From Jiangella alkaliphila (lineage in GTDB: Bacteria; Actinomycetota; Actinomycetes; Jiangellales; Jiangellaceae): a DNA stretch of 64,000 nt. The stretch spans positions 4,620,001-4,684,000 of the forward strand of contig NZ_LT629791.1 in NCBI RefSeq assembly GCF_900105925.1, in the 5' to 3' direction. The notes below the pieces were generated by a model. The model was not told the DNA's origin and searched no databases. It saw only the letters and a program-made list of their open reading frames with translations. The position numbers and the translations under genes are program-made. How positions within the stretch are numbered: position 1 is the stretch's first letter; each line of letters opens with the position of its first letter. This document shows positions 59,391 through 64,000 of the stretch, in pieces.

Positions 59391-61304
59391 ATGGGACGTC
59401 TTGCCGCCGCCCTCGCGGCCGCCGCTGCGGTCGTCGCCGCGATCACCGTCGTCGCGCCCGTCCAGGCCGCCGCGGAGTCGGTCGATCCGGGCAGCCGGAT
59501 GATGTTGGTGCTGGACTCGTCCGGGTCGATGGCCGAGGCGACGCCGTCTGGCGGGACCCGCATCGATGCAGCCAAGGACGCGTTGCGCGAGGTCATCGGC
59601 GGGCTGCCGGAGGACCAGGAGGTCGGCCTGCGGGTCTATGGCGCGGAGGTGTTCTCGCAGAACGACCCCGGCGCGTGCACCGACTCGCAGTTGATCGTCG
59701 AGCCCGGCACCGGCAACCGCGACCAGCTCACGTCGGCGTTGGACGGGTACGAGCCCTACGGCGAGACCCCGATCGGGTACGCGTTGCAGGAGGCCGGCAA
59801 GGACCTCGGCACCGAAGGACCGCGCACCATCGTGCTCGTCTCCGACGGCGAGCCCACCTGCGCACCCGACCCGTGCACGGTCGCCACCGAACTGGCCGGC
59901 GACGGCGTCGACGTGCGCATCGACGTCGTCGGCCTCGACGTCGACCAGACCGCCCGGGACAAGCTGCGCTGCATCGCCGAGAACGGCCACGGCACCTACT
60001 ACGACGCCGAGGACGCCGACGACCTCGTCCGCTCCCTCGACGTCTCCACCACCCGCGCCTCCCGCCCGTTCGACCTCACCGGCACCCCCGTCCAAGGCAC
60101 CGCCACACCCGACGACGCGCCCACCATCACCACCGGCCAGTACCTCGACACGATGCCTCTCAACGACGGCCTCTGGTACCGGGTCGAACGGACGCCTCCG
60201 AACAGCACCATCCACGTCGGCGTCGCCCACCAGTCCGACGACATCGGGAACTCCGGCTCCTGGGCATGGATCAGGCTCTACGTGAACCCCGATGAAGCCG
60301 AGTGCGCGAGCGCCAGCACGTTCCCGCTCGGCAACCTCGGCTACACCGCGGCCAATACCTGGAGCCCGGACCCGGAGGGTGAGTGCAACACCGCCGACGT
60401 CATCTACGTCCACGTCGACGACTCCGGCCCGCAGCCGTTCACCGGGGAGCCGGTCGAGATCGCCGTCTACGAGGAACCGCCGCTGGCCGACCCCTCCGGC
60501 CGTGACCTGGTGGCCGCTCCCGAGCAGCCCGCCTGGACGCCCCTGGACGTCGAGGACCCGGTCGCCGACGTCGTGCCCGGAACGTCGATCTCCAACTCCC
60601 CGGTGGTGTCCGACGGCACCTACGCCTTCGACATCAACGCAGGTGAGACGCAGGTGGTCGCGATCCCGCTCGACTGGGGCCAGAACGTCCAGGTGCAGCT
60701 CGACGGCATCGTGCCCGACGAGACGAGCCTGGGCGTCGGACCCACCATCCAGATCTCCGGGCCTGTGCGCGAGGCGGGCTCGGTCGACTTCTACGGCAGC
60801 GCACCCGATGACTGGACCGACCTGTTGTGGGGCACGATCGCGGGCGGATCGCCCTTCCGCGTTGGGGCCCAGTCGCTCACCCTCGGCTACCTGAACCGGA
60901 CCGAGATCAGCAATGACGCGAGCATCCCCGGCTTGCGGTACGTCCAGGTGTCCTACCCCGACGCCGGCGACCCGATGGAGTACACCCTGACGCTGAAGAC
61001 CAACGGCACGGCCGGCGAAGGCGCTCCCGAGTACGCCGACGTCGACGGGCTCACTCCCCCGGGCGCCGACTCGGCGCTGGTGGACGGGTCCGGCGGCGGC
61101 TCCGCAGAGGACGAGCCCAGCGACGACGCCACGCCGGGCGACGAGGAGACCGAGGACCAGGCGCTCACCGGCGACGGTTCGGGCGGTGACGCCTCCGGCC
61201 TGCCGTGGATGCCGATCGGGCTCGGCGCCGCCGGGCTACTGGCGCTGGGTGGCGCGGGCTGGCTGGCCCGCCGCAACCGGGCGACCTCAGATGGGAGCGA
61301 GTGA
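59391..61304 (+). CDS. surface-anchored VWA-domain protein 1
   Basis: Exported protein of 637 aa. The signal peptide is residues 1-28. Residues 35-210 are a von Willebrand A domain with an intact metal site (D42-S-S-G-S46-M) and cysteines at CTDSQ, TCAPDPC and LRCIAE. Residues 220-545 form a beta-rich region of unknown type. A Gly/Asp/Glu-rich spacer and a C-terminal membrane helix (PIGLGAAGLLALGGAGWLA) with a basic end anchor it. GGGAG lies 5 nt before ATG. It is the first of two tandem paralogues; 668 bp of the VWA part are about 96% identical to the second. Confidence 0.88.
   Translation: MGRLAAALAAAAAVVAAITVVAPVQAAAESVDPGSRMMLVLDSSGSMAEATPSGGTRIDAAKDALREVIGGLPEDQEVGLRVYGAEVFSQNDPGACTDSQLIVEPGTGNRDQLTSALDGYEPYGETPIGYALQEAGKDLGTEGPRTIVLVSDGEPTCAPDPCTVATELAGDGVDVRIDVVGLDVDQTARDKLRCIAENGHGTYYDAEDADDLVRSLDVSTTRASRPFDLTGTPVQGTATPDDAPTITTGQYLDTMPLNDGLWYRVERTPPNSTIHVGVAHQSDDIGNSGSWAWIRLYVNPDEAECASASTFPLGNLGYTAANTWSPDPEGECNTADVIYVHVDDSGPQPFTGEPVEIAVYEEPPLADPSGRDLVAAPEQPAWTPLDVEDPVADVVPGTSISNSPVVSDGTYAFDINAGETQVVAIPLDWGQNVQVQLDGIVPDETSLGVGPTIQISGPVREAGSVDFYGSAPDDWTDLLWGTIAGGSPFRVGAQSLTLGYLNRTEISNDASIPGLRYVQVSYPDAGDPMEYTLTLKTNGTAGEGAPEYADVDGLTPPGADSALVDGSGGGSAEDEPSDDATPGDEETEDQALTGDGSGGDASGLPWMPIGLGAAGLLALGGAGWLARRNRATSDGSE
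59484..60151 (+). repeat. 668-bp near-identical block, copy 1 (inside VWA gene 1)
   Basis: This segment matches 61391-62058 without any gap. By eye I count about 27 differences, mostly silent and mostly in the first half; 59790-60060 is almost identical. The flanking parts of the two genes are far less similar. This points to recent gene conversion or a partial recent duplication between tandem paralogues. Confidence 0.85.
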
Positions 61305-63232
61305 TGATCCGCCTTGCCACCGCAGTAGCGACCGCCGCAGCGGTCGTCGCCGTCACTGTGTTGCCGTCGGAGGCCGCGGAGGAGTCGCTTGATCCGGGTA
61401 GCCGGATGATGTTGGTGCTGGACTCGTCCGGGTCGATGGCCGAGGCGACGCCGTCCGGCGGGACCCGGATCGACGCGGCCAAGGACGCGTTGCGCGAGGT
61501 GATCGGAGGGTTGCCGGAGGACCAGGAGGTCGGCCTGCGGGTCTACGGGGCGGAGGTGTTCTCGCAGAACGACCCCGGTGCGTGCACCGACTCGCAGTTG
61601 ATCGTCGAGCCCGGCACCGGCAACCGCGACCAGCTCACCTCCGCCCTCGACGGGTACGAGCCCTACGGCGAGACCCCGATCGGCAATGCGCTGCAGGAGG
61701 CCGGCAAGGACCTCGGCACCGAAGGACCGCGCACCATCGTGCTCGTCTCCGACGGCGAGCCCACCTGCGAGCCCGACCCGTGCACGGTCGCCACCGAACT
61801 GGCCGGCGCCGGCGTCGACGTGCGCATCGACGTCGTCGGCCTCGACGTCGACCAGACCGCCCGGGACAAGCTGCGCTGCATCGCCGAGAACGGCCACGGC
61901 ACCTACTACGACGCCGAGGACGCCGACGACCTCGTCCGCTCCCTCGACGTCTCCACCACCCGCGCGTCGCGCCCGTTCGACCTCACCGGCACCCTCGTCC
62001 AGGGCACCGCCACACCCGACGACGCGCCCACCATCACCACCGGCCAGTACCTCGACACCTTCCCGGCGGAGGGCGGGCTCTGGTACCGGGTCGAACGGAC
62101 GGCTCCGAACAGCACCATCCACGTCGGCGTCACCCACCGGAGCATCGCCTTCGGCAGCATGGGCGACTGGGTCAGCGTGAGCACCCATCACCCTGGCGAC
62201 GATCCCGGCTCATTGGGCCTGTGCAGCGAGGGCTCGTCGTTCCCGTTGGGCACGCTCGGCTACACGTCGGCGACGAGCTGGGTCGAGAACGCGGACAACC
62301 CCTGCAACACCGCCGACGTCCTCTACGTCGAGGTCGCGCCGCTGAAGGGCGACCTGTCCGCCGAGCCGGTCGAGATCGTCGTCTACGAGGAGCCGCCGCT
62401 GGCCGACCCGTCCGGCGGCGACCTCTTCCCCCGGCCCCAGGAGCCGGCCTGGACTCCGATCGAGCCGGGCGAAGCCGTGACCGACGTGGTGCCAGGCACG
62501 TCCCTCTCCAACGCGCCGGTGGTGTCCGACGGCACCTACGCCTTCGACATCAACCTGGGCGAGACGCAGGTGGTCGCGATTCCGCTCGACTGGGGCCAGA
62601 ACCTGCAGGCGCAGTTCGACAGCGCGCTGCCGACCGGCGAGGGCCTGGCCACCCACGGACCCACGGTCCAGATCTCCGGCCCGGTCCGGGACTACGCCAT
62701 GGTGGACTTCCTCGCCAGAGAGCCCGAGAACTGGACGGGCGGAGTGTGGGGCGCGTTCCCCGAAGGCACGACGTCCTACGCCATCGGCGCCCAGTCCCAG
62801 ACCGTCGGCTACCTCAACCGCAACGGCGGCGCCGGTGCGAGCATCCCCGGACTGCGCTACGTCCAGGTCTCCTTCGACACGTCGGGCGACCCGTTGCCGT
62901 ACACCCTGACCCTCAAGACCAACGGCACGGCCGGCGAAGGCGCACCGGAGTACGCCGACGTCGACGGCCTCCCTCCCCCGTCGGCGGACTCGGCGCTGAT
63001 CGACGGGTCCGGCGGCGGCTCCGGCGACTCGGGTGACCAGCCGAGCGGGGACGCCACGCCGGGCGACGAGCCGAGCTCCGGTGACGAGGCGACCCAGAAC
63101 CAGGCCCTGACCAGCGAGGACGACGGGTCCGGCCTGCCGTGGTTGCCGGTCGGGCTGGGCGCCGCCGGGCTGCTGGCGCTGGGTGGAGCGGGCTGGCTGG
63201 TGCGCCGGAACCGGGCTACGCCAACGCCGTGA
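61304..63232 (+). CDS. surface-anchored VWA-domain protein 2
   Basis: Exported protein of 642 aa, paralogue of the preceding gene. It has its own signal peptide (residues 1-25), a VWA domain with the DSSGSM site, a beta-rich region that differs from protein 1, a longer Ser/Gly/Asp/Glu spacer, and the same C-terminal anchor type (PVGLGAAGLLALGGAGWLVRR). ATG overlaps the last base of the first gene's stop; GGGAG is 6 nt upstream. Its last 17 bp overlap the 3' end of the convergent kinase gene. Confidence 0.88.
   Translation: MIRLATAVATAAAVVAVTVLPSEAAEESLDPGSRMMLVLDSSGSMAEATPSGGTRIDAAKDALREVIGGLPEDQEVGLRVYGAEVFSQNDPGACTDSQLIVEPGTGNRDQLTSALDGYEPYGETPIGNALQEAGKDLGTEGPRTIVLVSDGEPTCEPDPCTVATELAGAGVDVRIDVVGLDVDQTARDKLRCIAENGHGTYYDAEDADDLVRSLDVSTTRASRPFDLTGTLVQGTATPDDAPTITTGQYLDTFPAEGGLWYRVERTAPNSTIHVGVTHRSIAFGSMGDWVSVSTHHPGDDPGSLGLCSEGSSFPLGTLGYTSATSWVENADNPCNTADVLYVEVAPLKGDLSAEPVEIVVYEEPPLADPSGGDLFPRPQEPAWTPIEPGEAVTDVVPGTSLSNAPVVSDGTYAFDINLGETQVVAIPLDWGQNLQAQFDSALPTGEGLATHGPTVQISGPVRDYAMVDFLAREPENWTGGVWGAFPEGTTSYAIGAQSQTVGYLNRNGGAGASIPGLRYVQVSFDTSGDPLPYTLTLKTNGTAGEGAPEYADVDGLPPPSADSALIDGSGGGSGDSGDQPSGDATPGDEPSSGDEATQNQALTSEDDGSGLPWLPVGLGAAGLLALGGAGWLVRRNRATPTP
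61391..62058 (+). repeat. 668-bp near-identical block, copy 2 (inside VWA gene 2)
   Basis: Partner of the block at 59484-60151, offset 1907 bp. It starts at the DPGSRMM segment and ends at TGQYLDT. Beyond this point the two proteins differ (for example DTMPLNDG and DTFPAEGG). Confidence 0.85.
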
Positions 63233-64000
63233 CCACGGCCGCGACCAGCAGGCCGACCCCGACCACGGCGAGCGCCACCGCCGGCCACGGCACCCGACGG
63301 GCCGAGCCGCGCGCCGTGGCCGGTGGCGGGGACGCGGACGTGGGCGTCTTCGTGGCCTGCTGGAGCTCTGCCATCGGAAGCGAGGGCAGAGCACCATCGC
63401 GCGATGGAGGTCTGCCCTCGGATCCGATGGCAGAGCTCGACGGGGGCGAGACGCCGGTGGTCGGTGAGACGTCAGGGGTGGGCGAGGTGCTCGGGTCCGG
63501 GAGCGTCGGGTCCGGCGCCGGTGTGGTGGGGGCGTCGGACGTCTGAGCGGGGGCCGCGGCGGGCGGGGCCGGGACGGCAGTCGGGGCGGCGGGCGCAGTA
63601 GGGGGCGCGGTGGGGACCGGTCCGCCGGGACCCCAGCCGGCCGGCCAGGGCGGCAGCTGGTCGAAGACCTCGACCGGCTCGGCGTCCGGCCCGGGCGGCG
63701 AGACCGGCACGGCCGTCAGCGCCGCCCGCGCCTCCGCCGCGGTCGGGAACCGGGCGTCCGGGTCGGCCGCCACCAGGCGCCCGATCACGCCGGCCAGCGG
63801 CCCGGCAGGCACCGCCGCCGACGCCGCGTCGCCCGGACGCCGGCCGGTGAGCAGCTCGATCAGCACGACCCCGGCGGCGTAGAGGTCCTGGCGCGGGTCG
63901 GGGTCGGCGCCGCGGCGGGCCTCCGGGGACGAGTAGCCGGGCGTGTGCACGACCTCGGTCGTCCGGGTCAGCCGCGGCTCGTCGATGCCGGCGGCGATGC
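63216..64000 (-). CDS. Ser/Thr protein kinase, C-terminal part (5' end outside window)
   Basis: The frame is open to the window edge, so only the C-terminal ~261 residues are seen. They start in the activation segment (TRTTEVVHTPGYSSPEA, replacing the usual GTPxYMAPE) and continue with DPRQDLYAAGVVLIELLTGR and the end of the kinase fold (DPDARFPTAAEARAALTAV). A long Pro/Ala/Thr linker follows, then a single transmembrane helix (PWPAVALAVVGVGLLVAAVV) at the very end. There is no outer PASTA domain. A 76-bp palindrome is embedded in the linker. It may signal together with the VWA proteins, but this is only from position. Confidence 0.88.
   Translation of the reverse strand, partial: IAAGIDEPRLTRTTEVVHTPGYSSPEARRGADPDPRQDLYAAGVVLIELLTGRRPGDAASAAVPAGPLAGVIGRLVAADPDARFPTAAEARAALTAVPVSPPGPDAEPVEVFDQLPPWPAGWGPGGPVPTAPPTAPAAPTAVPAPPAAAPAQTSDAPTTPAPDPTLPDPSTSPTPDVSPTTGVSPPSSSAIGSEGRPPSRDGALPSLPMAELQQATKTPTSASPPPATARGSARRVPWPAVALAVVGVGLLVAAVVTALA
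63363..63438. repeat. 76-bp nested palindrome inside the kinase linker
   Basis: Three nested perfect dyads share one centre region: GAGCTCTGCCATCGGA with TCCGATGGCAGAGCTC (16 bp), CGAGGGCAGA with TCTGCCCTCG (10 bp), and CCATCGC-GCGATGG (7 bp). About 66 of 76 bases can pair. On the coding strand it is read as SAIGSEGRPPSRDG and LPSLPMAEL, unlike the Pro/Thr-rich linker around it. It looks like an inserted repeat element that kept the frame. Confidence 0.75.

Noticed and set aside
59391-63232. CRISPR or short tandem repeats in the VWA region
   Set aside because: The repetition is a single long duplication of coding sequence, not spaced short repeats.

Overview
The window is high-GC DNA from an actinomycete. 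Evidence for this is rbpA, the lnt-polyprenol mannosyltransferase-fxsA block, GTG starts, many start/stop overlaps, several promoters placed about 7 nt from the start codon (leaderless), and sugar ABC transporters without their own ATPase. A Jiangella- or Nocardioides-like genome would fit, but the genus is a guess. No rRNA, tRNA or CRISPR array was seen. Coordinates and motifs were read by eye. Family names come from recognised motifs, not from searches.

Layout. 1-0.63 kb: the 3' end of an IS1380-type insertion sequence. 0.8-3.5 kb: a DUF1006-type winged-helix protein divergent from a YtcJ-like amidohydrolase. 3.6-11 kb: an aerobic CO dehydrogenase operon (coxM-coxS-coxL, an XdhC-YHS fusion, coxD, coxG, coxE) with the form I active-site signature AYACSFR. 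It ends at a long hairpin facing a convergent LysR gene. 12.7-22 kb: housekeeping genes (lnt, polyprenol-phosphate mannosyltransferase, fxsA, rbpA, an Atg22-like MFS, def, a PH/SHOCT protein, a phosphodiesterase, a GNAT and glyA behind a ZTP riboswitch). 21.6-23 kb: two orphan regulators. 23.3-29.6 kb: an amino-sugar gene set (BadF-type kinase, RpiR regulator, SIS protein, NgcEFG-like transporter).

29.7-34.4 kb: a deletion scar that removed the 5' ends of a divergent HxlR/MFS pair, then an intact MFS-ABC exporter operon behind a MerR/SoxR-type promoter. 34.4-41 kb: ArsR with two SRPBCC proteins, a CHRD protein, a 56-aa small ORF, a SigE-family sigma factor with a membrane partner, and an MMPL transporter. 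41-48 kb: mixed redox, membrane and enzyme genes. 48-52.8 kb: TetR, a secreted amidase, and GntR divergent from deoC. 52.8-57 kb: two VOC proteins flanking a UvrA-like ABC protein, with a shared promoter element, then an AbrB/VapC toxin-antitoxin pair. 57.5-64 kb: HxlR divergent from an imine-reductase-like gene, an XRE regulator, two tandem VWA surface proteins sharing a ~96% identical block, and the 3' part of a Ser/Thr kinase.

Most notable: (1) two ~104-nt intergenic elements (26140-26243 and 42806-42908) that share internal sequence but have different, fully paired closing stems, so they look like a structured RNA family; (2) a copper-protein-like YHS domain fused to XdhC inside a Mo/Cu CO dehydrogenase operon; (3) an identical 20-nt promoter element at the same distance from the -10 box of two VOC genes around the UvrA-like gene.
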